From NCBI RefSeq assembly GCF_039535785.1, contig NZ_BAAAXV010000009.1:2604001-2668000 (forward strand): DNA of 64,000 bases. Direction: 5' to 3'. The number at the start of each line of letters is the position of its first letter. The stretch's first letter is position 1. Positions 27,291-36,054 of the stretch are shown piece by piece. The notes below the pieces were generated by a model, which made no database searches, was not told where the DNA came from, and saw only the letters and a program-made list of their open reading frames with translations. This DNA is from Nonomuraea helvata. GTDB lineage: Bacteria > Actinomycetota > Actinomycetes > Streptosporangiales > Streptosporangiaceae. Both the position numbers and the translations under genes were made by a program.

Positions 27291-29621
27291 GTGGCGCGGA
27301 CCGTCGCCAAGCTGGCGCATATGGCGGAAGCACCATCGCTTGCTCGTCCGGTGGCCCCTTCTCCGGGACCGGAGAAGAAGGAGCCACCGGCGGATGGATC
27401 ACTGCGACGTGCTGCGGCCTGGTTGCCTGCGACGGCGGTGGTCCTCTCTGCCGGCGGCACCGCTGTCGTCTACGGTGTCTCCGTCGCCGATCTGGCTCTC
27501 TTCAGCGTGTACGTGCTCTTCGGCATCGTGCTTCCCGGCCTGCTGCTGGTTCGGGCGTTCTCGCGGCGTGCGCACCCGCTCCCGGAGGAACTCGCGCTCG
27601 GCTTGACACTCGGGTACGCCCTGGAAGTTCTCACGTATGTCCCGGCCCGCGCGCTCGGGCTGCCCTTGCTCTTCCTGGCTTGGCCGATCAGCACCTATGC
27701 GGTCTTTCTTGCCGTGCCCAGGCTGCGCCGGTATTGGAAACGCGACGCGCGGGCCGGGCGCACGCCTCTCTGGTGGTCGTGGTGTCTGGCGCTGATCATG
27801 ATCTGCCTGGTCGTGTGGACCGCCGTCAGTCTCTACAGCACGAACTCCCTCACCTGGCCCGTGTTGGGGGTGTCGTCCGTCGACATGCCCTTCCATCTGT
27901 CGCTGGTCGGCGAGCTGAAGCACCACATGCCACCGATGGTGCCCACGGTCGCCGGCGAGCCCCTCGTGTACCACTGGTTCGTCTACGCCCACCTCGCGGC
28001 CACGAGCTGGGTGACCGGGATCGAGCCGTTGGTGCTGCTCTTCCGCCTGGCGATGCTGCCCATGTACGCCGCGCTCGTGATCACTCTCGCGGCACTGGGC
28101 CGCCGCGTGACGGGTTCGAGGGGCGGCGCGCTGTGCGCAGTCGCGGGCACGGTCTTCCTGCTGGCACCAGACCTGTACCTGCATACGATTTCCGGATTGT
28201 TCACCTGGAACCCTGTGCAGTCATGGTCGAGCCCGACCCAGGTCTTCGGGGCGGTGCTCTTCACTCCGGTCGTCCTGCTTCTCATCGACGTGCTGGAGCT
28301 TCGGCGTCCGACATGGGGCCGGTGGGTGCTTCTGGGCGTCATGCTGGTGGCGGTCACGGGGGCGAAGGCCACCTATCTGCCTCTTCTCGCGGCGGGGCTC
28401 GTCGCTGTCGCAGCCGTCGAGACGCTCAGGCGGCGTCGCGCGCCCTGGCGAGTGCTCGGCGCTCTCGGGCTTTCCGCGGTGTGCCTGATCTTCGCGCAGT
28501 TCGTGCTTTTCGGTGGGGCCCGCCAGGGGATGGTCTTCGATCCGTTGTCGCTCGTCCGGGTCACCTGGAGAAACCTGACCGGACTCGGCCGGGTGGCCGA
28601 GGTGCCGTCGGCCACCATGGCCGGCGTCACCCTGCTGTGCCTGCTGTGCGGGGCCATCGCATGGTGCGGAGTGCTGGGGCTACTCCGCCGGCCACTGCTG
28701 TTGCTGCGTCCAGTGGTGGTGCTGGCGCTCGCCATGAGCGTGAGCGGTTGCGCGGTGGCGCTCCTCTTCGCTCACCCGCACCTGTCGCAGGCGTATTTCC
28801 TTCAGGGGCCCTACCCCTACCTCGCGATGGTCGCGGCCCACGGACTGACCCTCGTCGTACGGAGTGCACGGGCGCCGTTGGCAGCAGTTGTGCTCGTGGC
28901 AGGTCTCGCCATGGCTGCCGTGTACATCATCAAGATCGCTTTCAACGTCCAGATCCCCTTGGGATCCGGTGACGACATCATCCTGTACCTGCCCTACCTC
29001 GCGCTGCTGGGAGTCGTCCTGCTCACCGCGCTCGTGCTACGGGTCCTGCGGCAGGACAAGCGGCGTGTCTGTGCCCTGATCCTGTGCATGGTGACGGCCG
29101 CGGGATCGCCTGCCGCCTGGTTCGTTCGGGCGTTGCCCGGTACGCGCGTACCGCCGAGCAAGATCCCCTCTGCCTGGGCGGTCCCGGTCGGCCTGTTCGC
29201 CGCCGGGCGGTGGCTACGGGCCCATTCGCGGCCGGGGGACCTCGTCGCCACGAACGTGCATTGCCGTATCGCGATCGTGAGCAAATGTGAAACCCGCGAG
29301 TTCTGGGTCGCCGCGCTCAGCGAACGCCGTGTGCTGGTCGAGGGCTGGACCTATACGGCGACCAACATGGACCGGTGGCGTCCCGGTCAGGTGGCGGAGG
29401 ACCTGCCGTTCTGGGACCTCGATCGGATCCGGGCCAACGATTCCGCGTTCCAGCAGCCCTCGGCTGAAACGATCGGCCGCCTGCGAAACGACTTCGGAGT
29501 GCGTTGGCTCTTGGCCGACGAACGCCGGCTGCCCGCCGGTGTCAGCCTTGATGGGTTCGCCGAGTGCCGGTACCGAGCGGGCGATTATGCCGTCTACCGG
29601 CTCCCGAGCCGACAGAGGTAG
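27291..29621 (+). CDS. Large polytopic membrane protein, GT-C-like, paralogue B
   Basis: A 776-residue paralogue of the protein at 1456-3783, similar along the whole length: PEELALGLTLGYALEVL, DMPFHLSLVGELKHHMPP, AGEPLVYHWFVYAHLAA, PVQSWSSPTQVFGAVLF, GAKATYLPLLAAGL and a C-terminal GRWLRAHSRPGDLVATN with EGWTYTATNMD. D198 in DMPFH is the candidate first-loop catalytic acid of a GT-C fold. GTG 27291 or ATG 27321 may start it; neither has a strong ribosome binding site. The C-terminal domain faces the outside if the topology follows GT-C enzymes. Function is inferred only. Confidence 0.8.
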   Translation: MARTVAKLAHMAEAPSLARPVAPSPGPEKKEPPADGSLRRAAAWLPATAVVLSAGGTAVVYGVSVADLALFSVYVLFGIVLPGLLLVRAFSRRAHPLPEELALGLTLGYALEVLTYVPARALGLPLLFLAWPISTYAVFLAVPRLRRYWKRDARAGRTPLWWSWCLALIMICLVVWTAVSLYSTNSLTWPVLGVSSVDMPFHLSLVGELKHHMPPMVPTVAGEPLVYHWFVYAHLAATSWVTGIEPLVLLFRLAMLPMYAALVITLAALGRRVTGSRGGALCAVAGTVFLLAPDLYLHTISGLFTWNPVQSWSSPTQVFGAVLFTPVVLLLIDVLELRRPTWGRWVLLGVMLVAVTGAKATYLPLLAAGLVAVAAVETLRRRRAPWRVLGALGLSAVCLIFAQFVLFGGARQGMVFDPLSLVRVTWRNLTGLGRVAEVPSATMAGVTLLCLLCGAIAWCGVLGLLRRPLLLLRPVVVLALAMSVSGCAVALLFAHPHLSQAYFLQGPYPYLAMVAAHGLTLVVRSARAPLAAVVLVAGLAMAAVYIIKIAFNVQIPLGSGDDIILYLPYLALLGVVLLTALVLRVLRQDKRRVCALILCMVTAAGSPAAWFVRALPGTRVPPSKIPSAWAVPVGLFAAGRWLRAHSRPGDLVATNVHCRIAIVSKCETREFWVAALSERRVLVEGWTYTATNMDRWRPGQVAEDLPFWDLDRIRANDSAFQQPSAETIGRLRNDFGVRWLLADERRLPAGVSLDGFAECRYRAGDYAVYRLPSRQR

Positions 29622-30140
29622 CCGGAGCCTGCCAGATGGGCTTTTTCGAGCCCGCGCGAGTGCTTTCTCCGGGTGGGCGAGACTCACTGCCATGGCCGCT
29701 GAATTCCGCCGTCCACCAGGCGATTCATGACAGGCGAGCGGTCTGCCGCCGGAATTCGAGCGGGCTCGCGGCGGCGTCCGCCGCATAAAGCCCGTGAGCT
29801 GGGTATGTCTCGATGCCGGATCGCCGAGCAGGGCGGCGGTCCGGAAGATGTCGGAGGCGGCTGCTACGGTCCGCGTCCAACGGTCAGTAACTCGAGAGCC
29901 CAGGGGGCAGACACCGGTGGGATAGGCGTGGAAAGCTGTGTCTGTGAAGGCACCCACAGTGAACAGGCGCAGGGATCCGCCTCATCCTGGGGGTCGGATA
30001 TCCAGCTGCAAGCGGGCTGCAAGCCGTACAAAATGGAATTAGGGCTGGGCGTGTCGCGTGGCGAATGCGGAATCGTCGGTTACCGTCCAATGAGTAGGGA
30101 CGTGCCGATTACGGTGAGTTCCTGAAGAAAGGACAAGCCG
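29622..30140. other. Intergenic region before sepF
   Basis: About 520 bp. A 65-codon frame (GTG 29929 to stop 30123-30125) exists just upstream of sepF but has weak codon bias and no known motif, so it is not annotated as a gene. AAGAAAGGAC before 30141 is the sepF ribosome binding site. Confidence 0.45.
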
Positions 30141-30524
30141 ATGGGGGCAGTACGCAAGGTGGTGAGCTACCTTGGCCTGAGCGGGGTCGATCACTACGAC
30201 GAGGGTTATGACGACGACGACGGCTATGAGGACGAGTACGTCCCCGCGACCGAGCGGGCCGCCCGGCGGTGGCGTGCCAACGTCGACGCGTCGCGCATCG
30301 TGATGATCCAGCCGCTCAAGTACAACGACGCGCCGTTGATCGGTCAGCACTTCCGTGAAGGGCAGACAGTGATCATGGACGTCTCGGGCATGGCGATGCC
30401 TGAGGCGACGAGGATGGTCGACTTCGCCGCCGGTCTGGCCTATGGGTGCGAGGGGCGGATCGAGCGCATCGCCGACCGCGTCTTCCTGCTCGCGCCCGCT
30501 CACGTGGAGATCGAGACCACCTGA
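30141..30524 (+). CDS. sepF: SepF-like cell division protein
   Basis: A 127-residue SepF. SepF proteins bind the FtsZ C-terminus and membrane to help form the Z-ring. The N-terminal ~35 residues begin MGAVRKVVSYLGLSG, followed by a very acidic patch (DHYDEGYDDDDGYEDEY). The SepF core starts near residue 50 (ASRIVMIQPLKYNDAPLIGQ) and contains DVSGMAMPEATRMVDFAAGL. It is shorter than the main actinobacterial SepF encoded near ftsZ (commonly longer than 150 residues), and no dcw-cluster gene is present here, so this is likely an accessory paralogue. Confidence 0.85.
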   Translation: MGAVRKVVSYLGLSGVDHYDEGYDDDDGYEDEYVPATERAARRWRANVDASRIVMIQPLKYNDAPLIGQHFREGQTVIMDVSGMAMPEATRMVDFAAGLAYGCEGRIERIADRVFLLAPAHVEIETT

Positions 30525-30550
30525 GCCAGGCGCCGGCCTCGGCCGGCGAG

Positions 30551-31882
30551 CTATCCGGCGCGCGGGCCGCGACGGATCAGCCGGGTCAGCTCGGTTGCGT
30601 CCTCCGCGGCCTGTTTCGCGCGCGTGTCCGCCTCCCGCGCGTAGGCGTGCAGGGCCCACACCGCGCCCTCCGCCAGCTCTCTCAGCTCGTTGACCTGCGC
30701 GGCCGCGTATCGGGCGTCGGCCTCGACGAGCTTGCGGCGCTGCCAGAGCTGCCAGCCCCCCAGGCCGAGCATGGCCACCCCGGCGGCGGCGAGCAGAATG
30801 CTGGCGAACACCGCGCCGATGAGGCAGGCGACCCCCGCCACGAGCAGCATCATGGCCGCCCACGGACGAGGGCGGGGAGCGAAGCCGTCCGCGATGATCA
30901 CGCTCTCGGCGACGGCGAGCGACGACGGTTCGGGCCCCTCAGGGCGCAGTTCGATGCGATGGCCCAGCAGCGCCACGGTGAGCGTGGCGGGCGGCGCGAG
31001 GCGGCTGTCGGCCTCGAGCTCCTCGGCCACGCCGCGCAGGACCGGTGCCGCCACATGCAGGGCGATGGCGGCGAGGTGCGGGTCGGCGCCGGGACGAAGG
31101 TCCTCGAGCAGGTACGTGCTGAGCGAGGCCATCGGCCCGGCCGGGCCGCCCGAGCCGATCAGGGAGCGCAGGACGGCCAGCGGCTCGTCCTCGGCCCAGG
31201 TCGTGGCCGGACTGCCGGAGCTGTTGTCGAGCGGGGCGGAGATGTCGCGCTCGGTCTGCCGGGTCGAGGTGATCTCCGCGCACCGCCCGCGCAGCCTGGC
31301 CAGCCGGGCGGCCGCCACCGCGGGCCTGGCCAGCTCGGGGATCTCCGCCATCTCCGGGAAGTCGACCAGCGAGGGCGGTACGACGACCGACGGCTCGCCC
31401 GGCGCCAGCGCCTGTACCCACTGATCAGCGTCGGTGTGCTCCTGCACGGCCAGGGCGTCGAGCTTGCGCAGCACGAAGATCTTGCCGGCGGGGCCGTACG
31501 CGCCCCTGGCGGCGGCCAGCCAGAGCGAGCGCTGGCCGTGGGAGACCGGCCGTTCGAGTGACAGCTCGCCGAAGGCGGTGCCGAGCCAGGAGGCGTGGAT
31601 GCGGCTGCCCTGCCCGGACACCGCGAGTGCCAGGCAGAGGAAGAGCGCGGTCTGCTGCTGGTCGCGGCCCGCGGCCTTGCTCAGGGGCTCCAGCGGGTCC
31701 TCGCCCGCGAGGATGGCGACGAGGGCTTCGACGGCCGGAGGCAGCCAATAACCAGGTATGTCGCGAAAACTAGGTGTGGCGGGAGGCGCGGCGCCCTTGG
31801 CGGCGAGGTGCGCCAGCAGTGCCTCGGCGTAGCGATGCACCTCCGCAGCCGCCGGGGGACTCGCAGACAGGTCAGTGCTCAA
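30551..31882 (-). CDS. Hypothetical protein with two C-terminal membrane spans
   Basis: A ~443-residue protein of unknown family. TTG 31882 is preferred because GGGGGAG sits 9 nt upstream; TTG 31900 would overlap that signal. The Ala-rich N-terminal 330 residues look globular (SFRDIPGYWLPPAVEALVAI, RQTERDISAPLDNSSGSP). Two adjacent hydrophobic segments follow (WAAMMLLVAGVACLIGAVFA, then SILLAAAGVAMLGLGGWQLW), and a C-terminal helical charged region (RKLVEADARYAAAQVNELRE) is probably coiled coil. It is convergent with sepF across a 26-bp gap. No function is assigned. Confidence 0.7.
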   Translation of the reverse strand: MSTDLSASPPAAAEVHRYAEALLAHLAAKGAAPPATPSFRDIPGYWLPPAVEALVAILAGEDPLEPLSKAAGRDQQQTALFLCLALAVSGQGSRIHASWLGTAFGELSLERPVSHGQRSLWLAAARGAYGPAGKIFVLRKLDALAVQEHTDADQWVQALAPGEPSVVVPPSLVDFPEMAEIPELARPAVAAARLARLRGRCAEITSTRQTERDISAPLDNSSGSPATTWAEDEPLAVLRSLIGSGGPAGPMASLSTYLLEDLRPGADPHLAAIALHVAAPVLRGVAEELEADSRLAPPATLTVALLGHRIELRPEGPEPSSLAVAESVIIADGFAPRPRPWAAMMLLVAGVACLIGAVFASILLAAAGVAMLGLGGWQLWQRRKLVEADARYAAAQVNELRELAEGAVWALHAYAREADTRAKQAAEDATELTRLIRRGPRAG

Positions 31883-31995
31883 GGCAGAGAACTCCCCCAA
31901 TTCGGCCTCTGTTCATGACCGCGCAAAAGCCTAGCCGTTGGGGCGCGTCAACCACGTGAAGACGCGCCCACGACGGATCTGCGGACTTTGCGTTG

Positions 31996-33723
31996 TTACA
32001 TACGCTCGGGGACAGGGACGCCCAGAAGGTCGAGCCCGGTCTCCAGCACCCGCAGGACCAGCGAGCAGAGGGCCAGCCGCCGCTGCCTGGTCTCCGGGTC
32101 GACGCCCTCCTTGACCACCGGGCACTCGTCGTAGAACGTGCTGAACAGGCTGGCGGTCTGGAAGAGGAAGGCGCACAGCCGGTGCGGCTCGGACTCGGCG
32201 GTGACCTGGGAGATCAGCTCACCGAAACCCAGCACGTGGAGGCCGAGCGCGCGCTCGGCGGGCGCGGCCAGCACGAGGGGCCCTGCCGCGTCGGCCGGGT
32301 CGACCCCCGCCCTGCGGAAGATGGAGCGGATCCTGGCCGTCGCGTACTGCATGTAGGGGCCGGTGTTGCCGGTGAAGGCGAGCATGCGGTCGAAGTCGAA
32401 GACGTACTCGCTGTCGTGGCTGACCGACAAATCGGCATATTTCACCGCCCCCATGCCGACGGCGTGCGCGATCTCGTTGGTCGTGGCCTCGTCGTAGCCC
32501 CGTTCGGCGATGGCCGCCGTGGCCCGGTCGACGGCCTCCTGGAGCAGGTCCATCAGCTTGACGGACTCGCCGGAGCGGGTCTTGAACCTGCGCCCGTCCT
32601 TGCCCAGCATCATGCCGATCTGGACATGCTCGGGCGAGACCGAGTCGGGCAGCCAGCCCGCCTGCCGCGCCGCGGCGAACACCATCCGGAAGTGCAGCGC
32701 CTGATCGGCGCCCACGACGTAGAGCATGCGCTCGGCCTTGAGGTCGTGGACGCGGTAGCGGATCGCCGCCATGTCGGTGGTGGCGTACCCGTAGCCGCCG
32801 TCGCTCTTCCTGATGATGAGCGGCAGCGGCTTGTCGTCGGAGCCGGTGAAGCCGGGCGGGAACACGCAGAGCGCGCCCTCGCTGATCACCGCCGTCCCGG
32901 CCGCCTCCAGGTCGTCGCACGTCTTCTGCAGCATGGGGTTGTACATGCTCTCGCCGGCGATGTCGGCGTCGGTCAGCGTCACGCCCAGCAGGCTGTAGAT
33001 CTTGTTGAAGTAGCGGACGGTCGCGTCCATGAACACGTGCCAGAGCCGCAGCGTGTCGGGGTCGCCCGACTGCAGCGTGGTCACCCGCACCCGGGCCCGC
33101 TGCCTGAACGCGTCGTCGCCGTCGAACTTGGCCCGCGCCGCCTGGTAGAACTCCGTGCCCTGGCCGGCCTCCAGCTGCGCGACCGCGGCCTCCTCGCCGA
33201 TGTCGAGCAGGTGCTCGATGAGCATGCCGAACGGCGTGCCCCAGTCGCCCAGGTGGTTCTGCCTGATCACGGTGTTGCCGAGGTGCTCGTGCAGCCGGGC
33301 CAGCGAGTCGCCCACGATCGTGGTGCGCAGGTGGCCGACGTGCATCTCCTTGGCCGCGTTGGGCGCGGAGTAGTCGATCACCACGGTCTGCGACGGCGTG
33401 ATCGTGCCGACGCCCAGCCGCGGGTCGGCCAGCATCCGCGTGGCCTCGGACTCGATCCACGACCCGTCGAGCGTGATGTTGAGGAAGCCGGGGCCGCTGA
33501 CCTCGACCGTGCCGGGGAAGTCGGACAGCTCCGCCTTGATCGCCTCGGCGACCTCCCGCGGCGCCCGTCGCAGTCGCTTCGCCAGGCTCATCGCGACATT
33601 CGCCTGGAAGTCGGCGAACTGGGACGGCCGGATCAGCGGGTCTGCGTCGGCGTGCTCGGAGCCGAACGCGCGGGCCAGCGCCTGCTGGACGCGCTCGGCG
33701 AGCATGATCTGCGGGTCGGTCAT
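31996..33723 (-). CDS. argS: Arginyl-tRNA synthetase
   Basis: A 575-residue class I aminoacyl-tRNA synthetase that charges tRNA-Arg. The N-terminal additional domain (residues 1-100) contains DFQANVAMSLAKRL. The catalytic core has DYSAPNAAKEMHVGHLR, with the HIGH-type signature at 128-131 and GDWGTPFGMLI. YATTDMAAIRYR and GKDGRRFKTRSGE serve in place of KMSKS, as usual in ArgRS. The C-terminal anticodon-binding domain has NTGPYMQYATARIRSI. Length is normal. ATG 33723 overlaps the stop of the upstream P-type ATPase gene (ATGA). Confidence 0.96.
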   Translation of the reverse strand: MTDPQIMLAERVQQALARAFGSEHADADPLIRPSQFADFQANVAMSLAKRLRRAPREVAEAIKAELSDFPGTVEVSGPGFLNITLDGSWIESEATRMLADPRLGVGTITPSQTVVIDYSAPNAAKEMHVGHLRTTIVGDSLARLHEHLGNTVIRQNHLGDWGTPFGMLIEHLLDIGEEAAVAQLEAGQGTEFYQAARAKFDGDDAFRQRARVRVTTLQSGDPDTLRLWHVFMDATVRYFNKIYSLLGVTLTDADIAGESMYNPMLQKTCDDLEAAGTAVISEGALCVFPPGFTGSDDKPLPLIIRKSDGGYGYATTDMAAIRYRVHDLKAERMLYVVGADQALHFRMVFAAARQAGWLPDSVSPEHVQIGMMLGKDGRRFKTRSGESVKLMDLLQEAVDRATAAIAERGYDEATTNEIAHAVGMGAVKYADLSVSHDSEYVFDFDRMLAFTGNTGPYMQYATARIRSIFRRAGVDPADAAGPLVLAAPAERALGLHVLGFGELISQVTAESEPHRLCAFLFQTASLFSTFYDECPVVKEGVDPETRQRRLALCSLVLRVLETGLDLLGVPVPERM

Positions 33724-36014
33724 GTTCTAAGGGTACCGGCGACCTTGACGGCGACGCTTATCATTAACGCCGCCACGATCGAGATGCCGACGGCGGTCAG
33801 GTCGTTGCTGATGTCGCCCGGTTCGAGCGCGAAGAAATGCCTGACGAAGGGGATCGTCAGCCCGATCGCGAACGCCGCCGCCATCGCGCCGACCAGGGCG
33901 ATCCGCCACCAGTTGAGCGGCCTGGCGATCAGCACCAGCACCCACCAGGTGGTGAGGAAGAGCGTGATCACCGCCGACGTCTGGTCCTCGACGAGGGTGG
34001 ACGTGCCGCTGTGCGCGGCCCAGAACGACATCAGCACCGCCGCCGCGCACAGCACCCCGGCCGGTACGGCGAAGCGCAGCACCCTGCGGACGAAGCCGGG
34101 CTCCGAGCGTTCGAGCGTGGGCGCGAGCGCGAGGAAGAGCGCGGGGACGCCGATGGTGAGGGCGTTCGTCAGGGTGGAGTGACGGGGCGCGAACGGGAAC
34201 ATCACCCCGGCCACCCCCACGCACAGCGACAGCACGATGGCGTAGAAGGTCTTGGTGAGGAACAGGTTGGAGACCCGTTCGACGTTGGCCAGCACCCGTC
34301 GGCCCTCGCCCACGACGTGCGGCAGCGTGGCGAACCTGTCGTCCAGCAGCACCACCTGAGCCACGGCCTTGGTGGCCGGGCTGCCCGCGCCCATCGCGAT
34401 GCCGAGGTCGGCGTCCTTCAGCGCCAGCACGTCGTTGACGCCGTCGCCGGTCATGGCCACGGTGTGGCCCCGGGCCTGGAGTGCCCCGACGAACTCGCGC
34501 TTCTGCTGGGGGCTGACGCGGCCGAAGACGGTGTGGGAGTCGAGCAGCTCGCCCAGCTTGTCCGGGTCGTCCTGGGGGAGGGTCCGCGCGTCCACGGAGC
34601 GGTGGGCGTCCGGGATGTCCAGGTCGGCGGCGATGGCGGAGACGGCGGCCGGGTTGTCGCCGGAGATGACCTTGACGGTGACGCCCTGTCTGGCGAAGTA
34701 GCGCAGGGTCTCCCGGGCGTCGGGCCTGACGCGCTGCTTGAACGTGACGAGCGCCACCGGCTCCGCTCCCTCGCCCGCGGGTAGGGCGTTCACACGGCAG
34801 AGCGCGAGCACCCTGGTGCCGGTGGCGGCCAGCTCGGCGGCCCTGTCGTAGCCGTCCCCGCCGTCGAGCAGCACGTCGGGAGCTCCCAGCACCCACGCGC
34901 CCCGCTCGCCGAAGTCGGCCCCGCTCCACTTGCGCGCCGAGGAGAACGGCACCGTCGTCCCGGCCGTCCAGCCGTCTCCCGGGACCGGGTAGCGGGCCCG
35001 TACGGCCTCGGCGGTGGCGTTCGGGCGGCTGTCGAGGTGGGCCAGCGCGGCCAGCGCGTTCTCGATCGGCTGGCCGTCACGCAGGGGCAGCACCTGGTCG
35101 AGGTCCATGCCGCCGGCGGTGAGCGTGCCCGTCTTGTCCAGGCAGAGCACGTCCACCCGGGCCAGACCCTCGATCGCGGGCAACTCCTGGACCAGGCACT
35201 TGTGCCGGCCGAGCCGGATGACGCCGACCGCGAACGCGATCGAGGTCATCAGCACCAGCCCCTCGGGGATCATGGTGACGATGCCCGCGACCGCGCCGGT
35301 GATCGCGGTGCCGAAGTCCGCCGAGTGCTTGAGCTGGCTGTAGATCAGCAGGGCGCCGATCGGGACGACCAGCCAGGTGATGTACTTGATGAAGTTCGCC
35401 ACGCCCTCGCGCAGCTCGGAATGGGCGAGGTGGAATCTGCTCGCCTCTTCGGCCAGCTTCACGGCGTACGCGTCGGTGCCGACCCTCGTGGCCACGAACG
35501 CTCCCGCGCCCGCCACCGCGAAGCTGCCCGACAGGACCTGGTCGCCCGGCAGCTTGTGCACGGGGTCGGCCTCGCCGGTCAGCAGTGACTCGTCCACCTC
35601 CAGCCCGTCGGACTCGACAATCTCGCCGTCGACCAGCAGGCGGTCGCCCGGACCCAGGAGGACCAGGTCACCCAGCACCACCTGGTGCGGCTGGACCTGC
35701 CGCTCCTCGCCGTCGCGCCGTACCCTGACCGGAGCCTCGTTGATCACCGCGAGCTTGTCGAGCGTGCGCTTCGCCCGTAACTCCTGAACGATCCCGATCA
35801 GCACGTTGGCCACGATGACCAGCCCGAACAGGCTGTCCTGCCACTCGCCGAAGATCAGGACCAGCGCCCAGAGCACGCCGATGACCAGGTTGAACAGCGT
35901 GAAGACGTTCGCCCTGATGATCGCGCTCAGCGATCTGCTCGACCGCCGCGGCACCTGGTTGGGCTTCGCCCCCGCTGCCTGTGCCGAAGTGAGCCCATGC
36001 ACCACTGACTCCAC
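33720..36014 (-). CDS. P-type cation-transporting ATPase, CtpE-like
   Basis: A 764-residue P-type ATPase. DESLLTGEADPV is the actuator TGE motif. The membrane signature is MIPEGL (248-253), phosphorylated D293 lies in DKTGTLT, and TGDGVNDVLALKDADLGIAM is the hinge. The MIPEGL motif in place of the CPC of heavy-metal pumps places it with CtpE, a calcium transporter in mycobacteria. Ion choice here is inference. Spans follow the usual 2+2+6 pattern. GTG 36014 has GGGGG 5 nt upstream. Its stop overlaps argS by 4 nt, an odd but clear translational coupling. Confidence 0.88.
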   Translation of the reverse strand: MESVVHGLTSAQAAGAKPNQVPRRSSRSLSAIIRANVFTLFNLVIGVLWALVLIFGEWQDSLFGLVIVANVLIGIVQELRAKRTLDKLAVINEAPVRVRRDGEERQVQPHQVVLGDLVLLGPGDRLLVDGEIVESDGLEVDESLLTGEADPVHKLPGDQVLSGSFAVAGAGAFVATRVGTDAYAVKLAEEASRFHLAHSELREGVANFIKYITWLVVPIGALLIYSQLKHSADFGTAITGAVAGIVTMIPEGLVLMTSIAFAVGVIRLGRHKCLVQELPAIEGLARVDVLCLDKTGTLTAGGMDLDQVLPLRDGQPIENALAALAHLDSRPNATAEAVRARYPVPGDGWTAGTTVPFSSARKWSGADFGERGAWVLGAPDVLLDGGDGYDRAAELAATGTRVLALCRVNALPAGEGAEPVALVTFKQRVRPDARETLRYFARQGVTVKVISGDNPAAVSAIAADLDIPDAHRSVDARTLPQDDPDKLGELLDSHTVFGRVSPQQKREFVGALQARGHTVAMTGDGVNDVLALKDADLGIAMGAGSPATKAVAQVVLLDDRFATLPHVVGEGRRVLANVERVSNLFLTKTFYAIVLSLCVGVAGVMFPFAPRHSTLTNALTIGVPALFLALAPTLERSEPGFVRRVLRFAVPAGVLCAAAVLMSFWAAHSGTSTLVEDQTSAVITLFLTTWWVLVLIARPLNWWRIALVGAMAAAFAIGLTIPFVRHFFALEPGDISNDLTAVGISIVAALMISVAVKVAGTLRT

Positions 36015-36054
36015 ATAACCCCCTGTTTCTGTGGATCGGTGCCACCTTACGGTG

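Noticed and set aside
29929..30125. A 65-codon frame just upstream of sepF
   Set aside because: Weak codon bias, no recognised motif and no good ribosome binding site; the opposite strand is equally open.
31993..34182. A 729-codon plus-strand frame opposite argS and the CtpE-like gene
   Set aside because: It is antisense to two well-supported genes and arises from their G/C third positions; composition is His/Arg/Gly/Val-rich with no motif.
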